Positions 9,695 to 19,284 of a stretch of DNA of 64,000 bases are shown piece by piece. The stretch is from Microbulbifer sp. VAAF005 (GTDB taxonomy: Bacteria > Pseudomonadota > Gammaproteobacteria > Pseudomonadales > Cellvibrionaceae), in assembly GCF_030012985.1 (NCBI RefSeq), contig NZ_CP120233.1, positions 4,645,001-4,709,000 on the forward strand. Direction: 5' to 3'. The position numbers and the translations under genes were made by a program. The stretch's first letter is position 1; every line of letters starts with the position of its first letter. The notes under the pieces are model-generated. The model was not told the origin of the DNA, made no database searches, and saw nothing but the letters and a program-made list of their open reading frames with translations.

Positions 9695-12600
9695 ATGATT
9701 GCGAAAATCTTTGACAAATCCACGGGCTCTATCGATGAGCGATCACTGGAGGGGCTATCATTGTCCTCTCCTGGTCTAGTCGAAATGCCCGCAGATCCAG
9801 AGGATATTGCGTCTTTTGAAAAAGACGGAGTAGACCTTGTAATTGTTTTAAAGTCTGGTCAGGTCATTATCATTTCAGGGTTCTACCTGTTGGATGAAGA
9901 TGGCGACCATAGTGAGCTGGTGCTAACTGGGGCAGAAGAGCCCCTTATGTTAGCTTCTAATGGAGATTTAATTTCTGCCTTTGCGGCGGCTGGTGGTGCA
10001 TCGTATCCTGCACCAGCTCCAGCTAGCCCTGGTTTCTCTTGGTGGATTCCTGCATTAATTGCCCTTGGAGTTGTTGTTATTGCTATTGCGGCTAATGATG
10101 ACGATGACAATGATGGCGATCGCTTCTTTATCCCCGATTCTGATGCAGATGCCGACTCGGACTCGGACTCCGACTCTGATAGCGACTCGGATTCTGACTC
10201 TGACAGTGACTCGGATTCTGACTCCGACTCTGACAGCGATTCGGATTCTGACTCTGACAGTGACTCGGATTCTGACTCTGACAGTGACTCGGATTCCGAC
10301 TCTGACAGTGACTCGGATTCTGACTCTGACAGTGACTCGGATTCCGACTCTGACAGTGACTCGGATTCTGACTCCGACTCTGACAGCGATTCGGATTCTG
10401 ACTCTGACAGTGACTCGGATTCTGACTCCGACTCTGACAGTGATTCGGATTCTGACTCTGACAGTGACTCGGATTCCGACTCTGACAGTGACTCGGATTC
10501 TGACTCTGACAGTGATTCGGATTCTGACTCCGACAGTGACTCGGATTCCGACTCTGACAGTGATTCGGATTCTGACTCCGACTCTGACAGCGATTCGGAT
10601 TCTGACTCTGACAGTGACTCGGATTCTGACTCCGACTCTGACAGTGATTCGGATTCTGACTCCGACTCTGACAGTGACTCGGATTCCGACTCCGACTCTG
10701 ACAGTGATTCGGACTCTGACTCCGACTCTGACAGTGATTCGGATTCTGACTCCGACTCCGACTCTGACAGTGACTCGGATTCCGACTCCGACTCTGACAG
10801 CGACTCGGATTCCGACTCTGACAGTGATTCGGATTCTGACTCCGACTCCGACTCTGACAGTGACTCGGATTCTGACTCCGACTCTGACAGCGATTCGGAT
10901 TCTGACTCTGACAGTGACTCGGATTCTGACTCCGACTCTGACAGCGACTCGGATTCCGACTCTGACAGTGATTCGGATTCTGACTCCGACTCCGACTCTG
11001 ACAGTGACTCGGATTCTGACTCCGACTCTGACAGTGATTCGGATTCTGACTCCGACTCTGACAGTGATTCGGATTCTGACTCCGACTCTGACAGTGATTC
11101 GGATTCTGACTCCGACTCTGACAGTGACTCGGATTCTGACTCCGACTCTGACAGCGATTCGGATTCTGACTCTGACAGTGATTCGGATTCTGACTCCGAC
11201 TCCGACTCCGACTCTGACAGTGACTCGGATTCTGACTCCGACTCTGACAGCGATTCGGATTCTGACTCTGACAGTGACTCGGATTCTGACTCCGACTCTG
11301 ACAGTGATTCGGATTCTGACTCTGACAGTGACTCGGATTCTGACTCCGACTCTGACAGCGACTCGGATTCCGACTCTGACAGTGATTCGGATTCTGACTC
11401 CGACTCCGACTCCGACTCCGACTCCGACTCCGACTCTGACAGTGATTCGGATTCTGACTCCGACTCTGACAGTGATTCGGATTCTGACTCCGACTCTGAC
11501 AGTGACTCGGATTCTGACTCCGACTCTGACAGTGACTCGGATTCTGACTCCGACTCTGACAGCGATTCGGATTCTGACTCTGACAGTGACTCGGATTCTG
11601 ACTCCGACTCTGACAGTGACTCGGATTCTGACTCCGACTCTGACAGTGATTCGGATTCTGACTCTGACAGTGACTCGGATTCTGACTCCGACTCTGACAG
11701 TGACTCGGATTCTGACTCCGACTCTGACAGTGATTCGGATTCTGACTCCGACTCTGACAGCGATTCGGATTCTGACTCTGACAGTGACTCGGATTCTGAC
11801 TCCGACTCCGACAGTGATTCGGATTCTGACTCCGACTCTGACAGTGATTCGGATTCTGACTCTGACAGTGACTCGGATTCTGACTCTGACAGTGACTCGG
11901 ATTCTGACTCCGACTCTGACAGTGATTCAGATTCTGACTCTGACAGTGACTCGGATTCTGACTCCGACTCTGACAGCGATTCGGATTCTGACTCTGACAG
12001 CGACTCCGATGCAGATGTTGATATTGACATAAATATCGATATTGACATCGATATTGATATCGACATCGGTACCATCATCATCAATATTGGAACTGGTTCC
12101 AATGACGCTGATGCTCTGGATTACGGGCTCTCTTCTACGCCAGAGACTGGAGTAGAAATGGTGGATGATGATTCTGGTACGGAGATGGATTCGCTATCTA
12201 TCCCAGATTCTGACTCTGACAGTGATTCGGATTCTGACAGTGATTCGGATTCTGACAGTGACTCGGATTCTGACAGTGATTCCGATTCTGACAGTGACTC
12301 GGATTCCGACTCCGACTCTGATAGTGATTCGGACTCTGACAGCGATTCGGATTCTGACAGTGACTCGGATTCTGACAGTGACTCGGATTCCGACTCCGAC
12401 TCTGACAGTGATTCGGACTCTGACAGTGACTCGGATTCCGACTCCGACTCCGACTCTGATTCCGACTCCGACTCTGACAGTGATTCGGATTCTGACAGTG
12501 ACTCGGATTCCGACTCCGACAGTGATTCGGACTCCGATGCAGATGTTGATATTGATATAAATATCGATATTGATATCGACATCGATATCAACATTGACAC

Positions 12601-13192
12601 CATCATCATCAACATTGGAGCGGATTCTAATGAATCTGATGCTCTGGATTATGGGCCGACCTCTGCGCCTGAGACTGGAGCAGATATGTTGGGCGATGAT
12701 TCGGACGCTGATGCTGATTCGGACGCTGATGCTGATGCTGATGCTGATGCTGATGCTGATGCTGATGCTGATTCGGACGCTGACGCTGACGCTGATTCGG
12801 ACTCTGATGCCGATGCTGACTCCAGCATTGACATAGATATCAATATCGACATTGACATCTCAATTGATATCGATATTGACACTATCATCATCAATATTGG
12901 AACAGATGGTGGCGTCGGATACGAAGGTATCCTGGATATTGGTGCCGCTGCAGAGACGGATATCGATATGCTGGATAGCGGTTCCGACTTGAGTCTTGAT
13001 GACCTATTAGAATCTGCGAGCAGTGATGCTCAAATATTCGATCCTGTTGGAGATGAGGTCGGCATAGATGCCAGCCAAATTCCTAGTGAGGCAATAGGTG
13101 ATATTGAGGCGCTGGCGGCAACTGATAATGCAGTAGCGTTTGATGATCCTGTCGGAGATATGTGGCAACAAAATGGCTTGAGTGACACTTAG
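9695..13192 (+). CDS. Giant Ser-Asp repeat surface adhesin with BapA-type N-terminal module
   Basis: 1165 residues. Residues 1-95 match the BapA prefix-like/LapA retention-module pattern, with [20 protein letters not shown] then DHSELVLTG. An AAAG motif at residues 97-100 resembles the site cut by LapG in LapA-type adhesins. A Pro/Ala linker and a hydrophobic segment (115-133) follow. Then come about 310 SD dipeptides (149-772) and two further modules with Asp-Ile strands. The C-terminal 80 residues include SLDDLLESA, a plausible type I secretion signal. No RTX nonapeptides are seen. The gene precedes a terminator and then the type I secretion operon, its likely exporter. Function as a biofilm or surface adhesin is inferred. 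Confidence 0.8.
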   Translation: MIAKIFDKSTGSIDERSLEGLSLSSPGLVEMPADPEDIASFEKDGVDLVIVLKSGQVIIISGFYLLDEDGDHSELVLTGAEEPLMLASNGDLISAFAAAGGASYPAPAPASPGFSWWIPALIALGVVVIAIAANDDDDNDGDRFFIPDSDADADSDSDSDSDSDSDSDSDSDSDSDSDSDSDSDSDSDSDSDSDSDSDSDSDSDSDSDSDSDSDSDSDSDSDSDSDSDSDSDSDSDSDSDSDSDSDSDSDSDSDSDSDSDSDSDSDSDSDSDSDSDSDSDSDSDSDSDSDSDSDSDSDSDSDSDSDSDSDSDSDSDSDSDSDSDSDSDSDSDSDSDSDSDSDSDSDSDSDSDSDSDSDSDSDSDSDSDSDSDSDSDSDSDSDSDSDSDSDSDSDSDSDSDSDSDSDSDSDSDSDSDSDSDSDSDSDSDSDSDSDSDSDSDSDSDSDSDSDSDSDSDSDSDSDSDSDSDSDSDSDSDSDSDSDSDSDSDSDSDSDSDSDSDSDSDSDSDSDSDSDSDSDSDSDSDSDSDSDSDSDSDSDSDSDSDSDSDSDSDSDSDSDSDSDSDSDSDSDSDSDSDSDSDSDSDSDSDSDSDSDSDSDSDSDSDSDSDSDSDSDSDSDSDSDSDSDSDSDSDSDSDSDSDSDSDSDSDSDSDSDSDSDSDSDSDSDSDSDSDSDSDSDSDSDSDSDSDSDSDSDSDSDSDSDSDSDSDSDSDSDSDSDSDSDSDSDSDSDSDSDSDSDSDSDSDSDSDSDSDSDSDSDSDSDSDSDSDSDSDADVDIDINIDIDIDIDIDIGTIIINIGTGSNDADALDYGLSSTPETGVEMVDDDSGTEMDSLSIPDSDSDSDSDSDSDSDSDSDSDSDSDSDSDSDSDSDSDSDSDSDSDSDSDSDSDSDSDSDSDSDSDSDSDSDSDSDSDSDSDSDSDSDSDSDSDSDSDSDSDSDSDSDSDSDADVDIDINIDIDIDIDINIDTIIINIGADSNESDALDYGPTSAPETGADMLGDDSDADADSDADADADADADADADADSDADADADSDSDADADSSIDIDINIDIDISIDIDIDTIIINIGTDGGVGYEGILDIGAAAETDIDMLDSGSDLSLDDLLESASSDAQIFDPVGDEVGIDASQIPSEAIGDIEALAATDNAVAFDDPVGDMWQQNGLSDT
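10139..12007 (+). repeat. Ser-Asp coding repeat, block 1 (about 310 dipeptides)
   Basis: About 1.86 kb built from 6-nt units coding Ser-Asp. Codon choice shows higher-order units of 24 and 30 nt that end in an AGT or AGC serine codon (for example a unit starting GACTCGGATTCTGACTC). Every unit is a multiple of six bases, so gains or losses keep the frame. This length is at risk of collapse in assembly. Confidence 0.95.
12008..12093 (+). repeat. Asp-Ile module 1 of the adhesin
   Basis: Codes for [18 protein letters not shown] and then a GTIIINIG turn. The same module follows each of the three acidic repeat blocks (also 12536-12620 and 12824-12900), each time followed by a short acidic linker; the first two linkers share DALDYG and PETG. 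The alternation of Asp and Ile suggests an edge beta strand. Confidence 0.85.
12207..12535 (+). repeat. Ser-Asp coding repeat, block 2 (about 54 dipeptides)
   Basis: A shorter block of the same 6-nt repeat. It uses 18-nt and 24-nt higher-order units ending in AGT or AGC, followed by the second Asp-Ile module. Confidence 0.95.
12536..12620 (+). repeat. Asp-Ile module 2 of the adhesin
   Basis: Second copy of the [14 protein letters not shown]...TIIINIG module, with different synonymous codons and one Gly-to-Asp change relative to module 1. Confidence 0.85.
12703..12823 (+). repeat. Asp-Ala/Asp-Ser coding repeat, block 3
   Basis: A third acidic block where most serines are replaced by alanine (GCTGAT units), followed by the third Asp-Ile module at 12824-12900. 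Confidence 0.9.
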
Positions 13193-13220
13193 ATCTGAAA
13201 GCTAAACATTAACTTAATTA

Positions 13221-13245
13221 CCGGGCCGTAAGGCCCGGTTTTTTT
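13221..13245 (+). terminator. Terminator after the adhesin gene
   Basis: Perfect stem CCGGGCC/GGCCCGG with a GTAA loop, then seven T. It separates the adhesin from the secretion genes, which therefore need their own promoter in 13246-13318 or partial read-through. Confidence 0.92.
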
Positions 13246-13318
13246 GGCTAGACTTTTGTAGCCACTCTTCAAACCGAGTCGTTAAAAGAGTGTTTTACCT
13301 CCCAGTAATTACTGATAA

Positions 13319-14758
13319 GTGAATATAGTGGAAGTGTTTAAACAACTATGGAAAATACCATTTGCAGTTTTTTTGGTATTTTGGGCGCTCGTTGTGGACG
13401 CCGATATTTTTAGTTCATCTCCCTCTGCTGAAGTAATTAGCCCAAGTAATATGGACATAGAGGCTAATAGCTCATTAAAGAAAATGTCTTTTCGGGAGTA
13501 TGAGGAAGGAATTAAGCGAATGGAACTCAACATGCTTGAGGTGGTACATCAAGCGGTTGGGTGGCACCCATTGATCGCAGAAGCCATTGGTAATCTCTAC
13601 CAACAGAGGCAGGGTGTTCGAGCTGCACGGTCTGGCTACTTTCCCCAACTGAGTGCTGGCATTGTAGCGGGGCAGGATTCCGAATATAAAAATGAGGGGG
13701 ATGGGCATGCGTTCCAAGTGAATATCTCTCAAATGGTTTACGATTTTGGCAAAGTGTCTAGTAATGTTGATTTTGCCAAGGCTGGAGTACAACGATCTCA
13801 AGCAGAAGTTCTTCAGTCCATTGATGAGGTTGCAAGGAGGACTGCACGAGCAGCCATTGAAGTGCAGCGTTATCAGTCATTGCTAATAACATCTGATGCG
13901 CAAGTGCAAGGCGTATCTGCTATTGCCCAGCTTGTACAAATTCGAAAAGAACGCGGGGTTAGTTCCCGTTCCGATGTTTTACAGGCCCAGTCTAGAGTCG
14001 ATGCTGCACAAGCATCAAAACAACAAGTAGAGGCTTTGCTGCGTCGATGGCGTAGCACATTGCAAAATCTAACCGGCTTCGAATCTCCATTTCGGGTTGC
14101 TATGTATGTTCCTGAGGATGTGGCTCAAGCTTGTGATGTTGTGTCGTTTGATTTGTCGTCAGTGCCTGATGTACTTATTGCTGAGGCATCTCGGGCTGAG
14201 GCTGAGGCACAGTTAAAGTCAGCAAAGGCCAATACATGGCCCACACTTACACTCGATGGCAATGTAAATCAGTATTTAGATCAAAACTATGTCGATGCCA
14301 ATGCGCTTGATGATAATGAAAAAGCTATTTTCTTTAATGTTTCGATGCCTTTATACCAGGGAGGAAAGATATCTGCAGGAAGAGAGGGAGCCAGTTATGC
14401 CCTTTCATCGGCCGATGCTGCCAGAGACTCGGCACAGTTATCAGTAACCCAAAAGTATCGTGAAGCACAGGAAGAAGCAGAGGGTTTAATGCGCAGCTTG
14501 AGTGCCCTCAGTGCCAGGGAAAGCGCAATAGCTGAAACGAGGGACTTATACAAACAGCAATATGCCACTCTCGGAACGCGGACCCTAATTGACTTGTTAA
14601 ATTCCGAACAAGAGCTTCACCTTGCTCGCCAGGAAAAAAATAATACAATCTTTGATTTGCATCTTCTTAAAATAGATTGTCTTCACAGCCGTGGCGGTTT
14701 GCGGGAAGCTTTCAAGCTTGATGGAACTGAAATTCAGGGTGTGGAGGTGTTGCCTTGA
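13319..14758 (+). CDS. TolC family outer-membrane channel of a type I secretion system
   Basis: 479 residues of the outer membrane efflux protein family. The export tunnel is built from repeated long helices; the pattern MVYDFGKVSSNVDFAKAGV and, in the second half, VSMPLYQGGKISAGREGASYAL is diagnostic (AggA/LapE-like). The N-terminus has a signal-peptide-like stretch (KIPFAVFLVFWALVVDA). The start is a GTG at 13319; other GTG codons at 13328 and 13334 are possible. The stop overlaps the TTG start of the ABC exporter, so translation is coupled. Confidence 0.88.
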   Translation: MNIVEVFKQLWKIPFAVFLVFWALVVDADIFSSSPSAEVISPSNMDIEANSSLKKMSFREYEEGIKRMELNMLEVVHQAVGWHPLIAEAIGNLYQQRQGVRAARSGYFPQLSAGIVAGQDSEYKNEGDGHAFQVNISQMVYDFGKVSSNVDFAKAGVQRSQAEVLQSIDEVARRTARAAIEVQRYQSLLITSDAQVQGVSAIAQLVQIRKERGVSSRSDVLQAQSRVDAAQASKQQVEALLRRWRSTLQNLTGFESPFRVAMYVPEDVAQACDVVSFDLSSVPDVLIAEASRAEAEAQLKSAKANTWPTLTLDGNVNQYLDQNYVDANALDDNEKAIFFNVSMPLYQGGKISAGREGASYALSSADAARDSAQLSVTQKYREAQEEAEGLMRSLSALSARESAIAETRDLYKQQYATLGTRTLIDLLNSEQELHLARQEKNNTIFDLHLLKIDCLHSRGGLREAFKLDGTEIQGVEVLP

Positions 14759-16953
14759 GTGAGAGTCAGATAGAAAATTCTGATGGTGGCAAAAGTTCAT
14801 CTGTTAATTCAGAAAACACTTCTGCTGACTTCGCTCCCTGGTGTGAAGCAATCATTTCCATTGCAAGGCATTATCGAATTGATTGTTCTTCTGAGAGAGT
14901 GCGAATAGCTGGAAACTGGGGAGGCTGTACTTCTACTGAAAGTGTTGTTCGGCAGATGGCTCGGCAGGCTGGGCTTAGCGTAAAATTTTGCCCCTTCAGT
15001 GAATCTGTAATCAATTCCTGGCGCATGCCGCTGGTCGCTCAGATGGTGGACGGTCAGTTAGTTGTTATAGACTCCGTCGCTAAAGAAAATCAGTTAAGTG
15101 TTATCTACTGTGGAGATCAAGGATTAAAGAGCACGGTCCCTCTGGATGAGTTAAGAAATAGTATTCTAAGCTTGGCAGTATTTCGCCCCAGACGGACGGC
15201 AACTGACTCTCGTGTAGATGACTATGTCAAGGCTGGAGATCAGCACTGGTTTCGTAGAATTGTCCTTCGGGATTTAAAGCCTTATTTCCATGTAATGATC
15301 GCTACAACAATTGCTAATTCTTTAGCTTTGGCTGGAATTGTTTTCTCGAAACAAGTTTATGACAGGGTGATACCTGCCGAGTCTTTTCCAACTCTTTATG
15401 TGCTTTTTAGCGGTGTTGTTGTTGCGATAATTTTTGATTTCATTATGCGAACTATGCGGGTTAGGGTAACAGACTTACTGGGAAAGCGGGCTGATATTCG
15501 CATGTCGGACTTGGTCTTTGGCCATGCTATTCGAGTTAAAGATCAAGCAAGACCAAAGTCAACCGGTACATTTATATCGCAAATTCGTGATCTTGAACGA
15601 ATAAGAGAGCTATTTACGTCTTCCACAGTTTTAGCTCTCGCAGATTTACCCTTCTTTATTCTTTTTCTATTTGTTATGTGGTGGGTTGCTGGGAGTTTGG
15701 CACTGATACCACTGGTTGCGGTATTTATGTTGATTATTCCGGGACTACTTCTTCAGCCTAAACTCGCGAAGCTATCAAAGGAATCAATTAAAGAAGGGGC
15801 GTTGCGTAATGCGATGTTGATTGAGACAGTTCAAGGGCTGGAAGATATAAAAGCCATGCAGGCAGAACAGCGCTTTCAGGGACAGTGGAACCATTTCAAT
15901 GCTATTACCGCAGAGTCGAGTCTAAAACTTCGTTATATTGTTGGAGTATTGCTGAGCTGGACTCACAATGTGCAGTCGTCAGTTTTTGCTGTAGTTGTAT
16001 TGTTCGGGGCGCCAATGGTAATGGCCGGTGATATGACAACAGGAGCACTGGTTGCAGCTTCTATTCTTGGGTCACGGATGATGTCGCCAATGGCAAATAT
16101 CACTCAGGTATTAAGCCGTTGGCAGCAAGCTCGGTTTGCAATGAAGGGAATTGATCAAATTATGCAGCTACCGGTAGATAACCCGGAAGATGAAAAGAAA
16201 GTACAGAAGTCTGCTATTCAGGGAAACTACCATTTTAAGCAGGCGGTCTATTACTATGGTGATGAATCATCTGAGCCTGCTTTAGTTATTCCCGAGTTGA
16301 AGATTCAACAAGGGGAAAGAGTTGCCATTTTAGGCCGAAATGGCTCAGGCAAGTCAACTTTATTACATGCCTTGTCAGGGTATATTGAGCCAACCCGTGG
16401 TCAATTGCGGTTGGATGATGTAAGTCTGACACATATTGATCCTGCAGACGTTAGGCGAGATGTTTCCCTTCTCAGCCAAAAGACAGGCTTATTTCACGGT
16501 ACTATCTATGAGAACCTGGTCTTAGGTGCTCCTTATGCCAGTGATGAAGAAATTATTTTTGCATTAGAGATGAGCGGTGCTAAGTCCTTTGTCAGTAAGC
16601 TTTCGAAAGGTTTAGGCTGTATGATTCAAGAGGGTGGTTATGGATTGTCTGGAGGGCAAAAACAATCCCTGTTGCTTGCTAGGATTCTACTGCGCCAACC
16701 GAATGTACTTTTACTAGATGAACCTACCTCTGCATTAGATGAAGCTACTGAGAAGCAATTTATCCAAGCATTATCAGAGTGGAGTGCCGAGAGGACAGTC
16801 GTAATTGCAACTCATAGAACCAGCATTCTCAGCTTTGCAGAGCGAATACTTGTATTGGATAGTGGGCGAGTTGCACTTGATGAGCCAAAAGAAAAAGCAC
16901 TGTCTATTTTGTCCAGACCAAAAGGTGCAAAAAAGGGTGAAAAAGTTTCCTAG
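14755..16953 (+). CDS. Type I secretion ABC exporter with inactive C39-like domain (LapB/HlyB type)
   Basis: 732 residues. Residues about 20-140 form a C39-peptidase-like domain, which in HlyB/LapB proteins is proteolytically inactive. About 170-450 is the transmembrane region and 480-732 the ATPase. Walker A (GRNGSGKST) is near residue 527, the signature LSGGQKQ near 631, and Walker B plus D-loop (LLLDEPTSALDE) near 650-662. The start is TTG overlapping the upstream TGA, with GGAGGT 6 nt before it. It should energise export of the SD-repeat adhesin straight across both membranes; the substrate link is by neighbourhood. Confidence 0.9.
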   Translation: MSESQIENSDGGKSSSVNSENTSADFAPWCEAIISIARHYRIDCSSERVRIAGNWGGCTSTESVVRQMARQAGLSVKFCPFSESVINSWRMPLVAQMVDGQLVVIDSVAKENQLSVIYCGDQGLKSTVPLDELRNSILSLAVFRPRRTATDSRVDDYVKAGDQHWFRRIVLRDLKPYFHVMIATTIANSLALAGIVFSKQVYDRVIPAESFPTLYVLFSGVVVAIIFDFIMRTMRVRVTDLLGKRADIRMSDLVFGHAIRVKDQARPKSTGTFISQIRDLERIRELFTSSTVLALADLPFFILFLFVMWWVAGSLALIPLVAVFMLIIPGLLLQPKLAKLSKESIKEGALRNAMLIETVQGLEDIKAMQAEQRFQGQWNHFNAITAESSLKLRYIVGVLLSWTHNVQSSVFAVVVLFGAPMVMAGDMTTGALVAASILGSRMMSPMANITQVLSRWQQARFAMKGIDQIMQLPVDNPEDEKKVQKSAIQGNYHFKQAVYYYGDESSEPALVIPELKIQQGERVAILGRNGSGKSTLLHALSGYIEPTRGQLRLDDVSLTHIDPADVRRDVSLLSQKTGLFHGTIYENLVLGAPYASDEEIIFALEMSGAKSFVSKLSKGLGCMIQEGGYGLSGGQKQSLLLARILLRQPNVLLLDEPTSALDEATEKQFIQALSEWSAERTVVIATHRTSILSFAERILVLDSGRVALDEPKEKALSILSRPKGAKKGEKVS

Positions 16954-16975
16954 ATAATAGATTGGAGTAGGTACG

Positions 16976-18232
16976 ATGTCATTTCCTGGTGATTCTGATT
17001 TGATATCAAATCAGCGGCGAGAGCCAAAACGTGTTGCTCTCCTTGATATTGATTCTCAGAATGATGAAAAACAGTATGGGGATGATGTTGATGATGCGTC
17101 TTTAGTACGTTCTGGAAGAATAGTTTGGATGTTTTTTCTTTTACTTGCCGCATTAGGTACCTGGTCATATCTTGCCAAGGTTGATGAAGTCTCCTCTGGT
17201 AGTGGTAAGGTAGTTCCCACCTCACGTTCTCAGGTTATTCAGTCTCTGGAAGGCGGAATACTTGCAGAGCTAAAAGTTTCTGAGGGCGATATCGTAGAGC
17301 AAGGCGAAGTATTGGCCCAGCTAGATCCTACAAAGTTACGTTCAAATGTAGAAGAAATATCGGCTCGTTATAGGGCTGCATTGGCTAGTGTTGCACGCCT
17401 GAGTGCAGAGGTGAATAAGACACATTTAAAATTTCCAGAAGAGCTTGCCCAGCATGGTGAGTTAATTGCAAAAGAGAAAAAATTATTCGACACGCGGCAA
17501 AGTGGACTGGCTGAATCTTTGAAGGGGTCAAAAGAAACCTTAAAACTGGTCAATAAAGAGTTGTCAATAACGAGCTCATTAGTTGATTCTGGTGCCGCCA
17601 GCAGCGTTGATCTTTTACGTTTGCAGAGACAAAAATCAGAACTGGAAACAAAGATCCATGAAATTCGGTCTATGTATATGGTGAAAGCTCGCGAGGAGTT
17701 AGCTAACTTTAGTGCTGAAGTTGAGGCCCTCTCTTCCGTAATGGAGGGCCGATCCGATTCACTAACTAGGCTTACCCATAAATCTCCAGTAAGGGGAATC
17801 GTTAAAGCAATTGAAGTGACCACAATTGGTGGTGTTATACCTCCGAACGGTAAGATTATGGAGATAGTACCACTTGATGACCAGCTTCTAATTGAAGCTA
17901 AAATTTCTCCAAGGGATGTCGCATTTATTCGACCGGGTCAGGCAGCAAAAGTAAAAATAACTGCTTATGATTATGCCATCTATGGAGGTTTGGATGGTGA
18001 AGTGACAACCATATCTCCTGATACAATTCAGGATGAACTTGTACCGGGGGAGTATTACTACAAGGTCTTTATTCTTACCAAATCTGACTCTCTGGTTAAT
18101 AAAATCGGCACTAAATTTTCAATCGTTCCAGGTATGATTGCAACAGTGGATATTAAAACTGGATCAAAAACTATTTTTGACTATTTGATGAAACCAATTA
18201 ATAAGGCAAATGAAGCTCTTCGGGAGAGATAG
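16976..18232 (+). CDS. HlyD family type I secretion periplasmic adaptor
   Basis: 418 residues. A cytoplasmic N-terminus is followed by one membrane segment (about residues 44-64). A split lipoyl domain (SSGSGKVVPTSRSQVIQSLEGG and later VRGIVKAIEVTTIGGVI) flanks a long coiled coil, and a C-terminal beta domain follows. This is the LapC/HlyD membrane-fusion pattern that bridges the ABC exporter and the TolC channel. ATG at 16976 with GGAGTAGG upstream; 22 nt after the exporter gene. Confidence 0.92.
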   Translation: MSFPGDSDLISNQRREPKRVALLDIDSQNDEKQYGDDVDDASLVRSGRIVWMFFLLLAALGTWSYLAKVDEVSSGSGKVVPTSRSQVIQSLEGGILAELKVSEGDIVEQGEVLAQLDPTKLRSNVEEISARYRAALASVARLSAEVNKTHLKFPEELAQHGELIAKEKKLFDTRQSGLAESLKGSKETLKLVNKELSITSSLVDSGAASSVDLLRLQRQKSELETKIHEIRSMYMVKAREELANFSAEVEALSSVMEGRSDSLTRLTHKSPVRGIVKAIEVTTIGGVIPPNGKIMEIVPLDDQLLIEAKISPRDVAFIRPGQAAKVKITAYDYAIYGGLDGEVTTISPDTIQDELVPGEYYYKVFILTKSDSLVNKIGTKFSIVPGMIATVDIKTGSKTIFDYLMKPINKANEALRER

Positions 18233-18245
18233 TGGTATATTTCTA

Positions 18246-19157
18246 ATGCTTAAAACAAGAATATTTGCTTCTGTGCTTTCTTTTTTTATTGGATTGTTCG
18301 GCTGTTCTTCCTTAGTGCAGGCTAATTCACGTCCGGTTACCCTCTCTGCTCAAATAACAATACAGAATACTTCAGGACAGGATGCTATAGGATATATTCA
18401 AAGATTGTCTATCCCTGTGGAGCATGGTTTGCAGCAGTCCTTAAAGGAGGTTAGGTATGATTACTCTGAGGGGCTTACTTATAGAAAGCATAAGAAGGGT
18501 GACTCCAAATACTTGGAATTTACGCTGGATATCCCTGCTGGTGCAACAGTTACCAGAAGAATTGATTTTGATTTAATACTATCGTCTTATAATTATGCTC
18601 AGATACCTCGGGGACGTGAGCCCTTTCCCGATAAAAGGTATCTACAGTCGTCGAAGTATATTGAATCTGACTCTTTGCCAATTAAGAAGTTATCTTTAGA
18701 GATACAGAATACTTTTATGGATGAAGAGGGCCGTTTGCGAGCAGCTTTCTTGATGCCGCAAGCAATGATTGAATATAAAATTCAACCAACAAAGGGAGCT
18801 TTGGCTGGGCTTGAATCGCGCGAGGGGGATTGTACTGAGTATGCTTCACTTTTTGTTGCGCTTGCACGATCAATGGGGTATCCGGCACGGACAACTTCTG
18901 AATTTCTATTTACAAAAAGAAAAATTTTTAAACAGCCTAACCATCATGCAGCTGAAGTTTATACTAACGGTCGCTGGATCCCAGTTGATCCTAATTTGGC
19001 GCAGGAAGGCCGTTTTGGCTATGGTTTTGGTAAGGGAAAAATCAGTAAAATTACCCTAACTAGAGATTTTACCTGGGTCTGGTCAAATTTATGGCCAAAG
19101 AGCTTTAAAGGCAATATAGACAAAACCAAGGTATCTATAGAATGGAGCATAAGGTAG
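18246..19157 (+). CDS. Transglutaminase-fold lipoprotein linked to the type I secretion operon
   Basis: 303 residues. The N-terminus is a lipoprotein signal with lipobox LFGC. Residues 190-250 are a transglutaminase-core domain with an apparently complete triad: Cys196 in EGDCTEYA, His233 or 234 in NHHAAEVY, Asp248 in PVDPN. The start at 18246 is chosen because it gives this signal peptide; no strong ribosome-binding site is seen, and an in-frame ATG at 18210 would overlap the adaptor gene. It lies 14 nt after the adaptor gene, so it belongs to the operon. LapG, which releases LapA-type adhesins, is also a transglutaminase-fold cysteine protease, but this core looks like the generic transglutaminase family. 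Protease, cross-linker or amidase are all possible. Confidence 0.8.
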   Translation: MLKTRIFASVLSFFIGLFGCSSLVQANSRPVTLSAQITIQNTSGQDAIGYIQRLSIPVEHGLQQSLKEVRYDYSEGLTYRKHKKGDSKYLEFTLDIPAGATVTRRIDFDLILSSYNYAQIPRGREPFPDKRYLQSSKYIESDSLPIKKLSLEIQNTFMDEEGRLRAAFLMPQAMIEYKIQPTKGALAGLESREGDCTEYASLFVALARSMGYPARTTSEFLFTKRKIFKQPNHHAAEVYTNGRWIPVDPNLAQEGRFGYGFGKGKISKITLTRDFTWVWSNLWPKSFKGNIDKTKVSIEWSIR

Positions 19158-19284
19158 TTTCTTGCGAGGGTGCCTCTTTATAGTCCTGAATGTTTTTTAA
19201 GCATGATGTCGAGACATTTCAAAATTATTTAGAGTCTCCTTAAAGCTTTAAAGGGGGCTGGCAGCCTTGGTATAAGTTCTGTTC

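Noticed and set aside
9883..12102. A 739-codon minus-strand frame of Ser-Glu-Ser-Glu across the SD repeat, and plus-strand Thr/Leu/Arg-rich frames in another phase
   Set aside because: Shadows of the 6-nt repeat, which contains no stop in several frames. The sense frame has a start, a recognisable N-terminal domain and a terminator.
10139..12535. CRISPR-like regular repeats
   Set aside because: The repeats are short coding units without unique spacers, and the frame is maintained.
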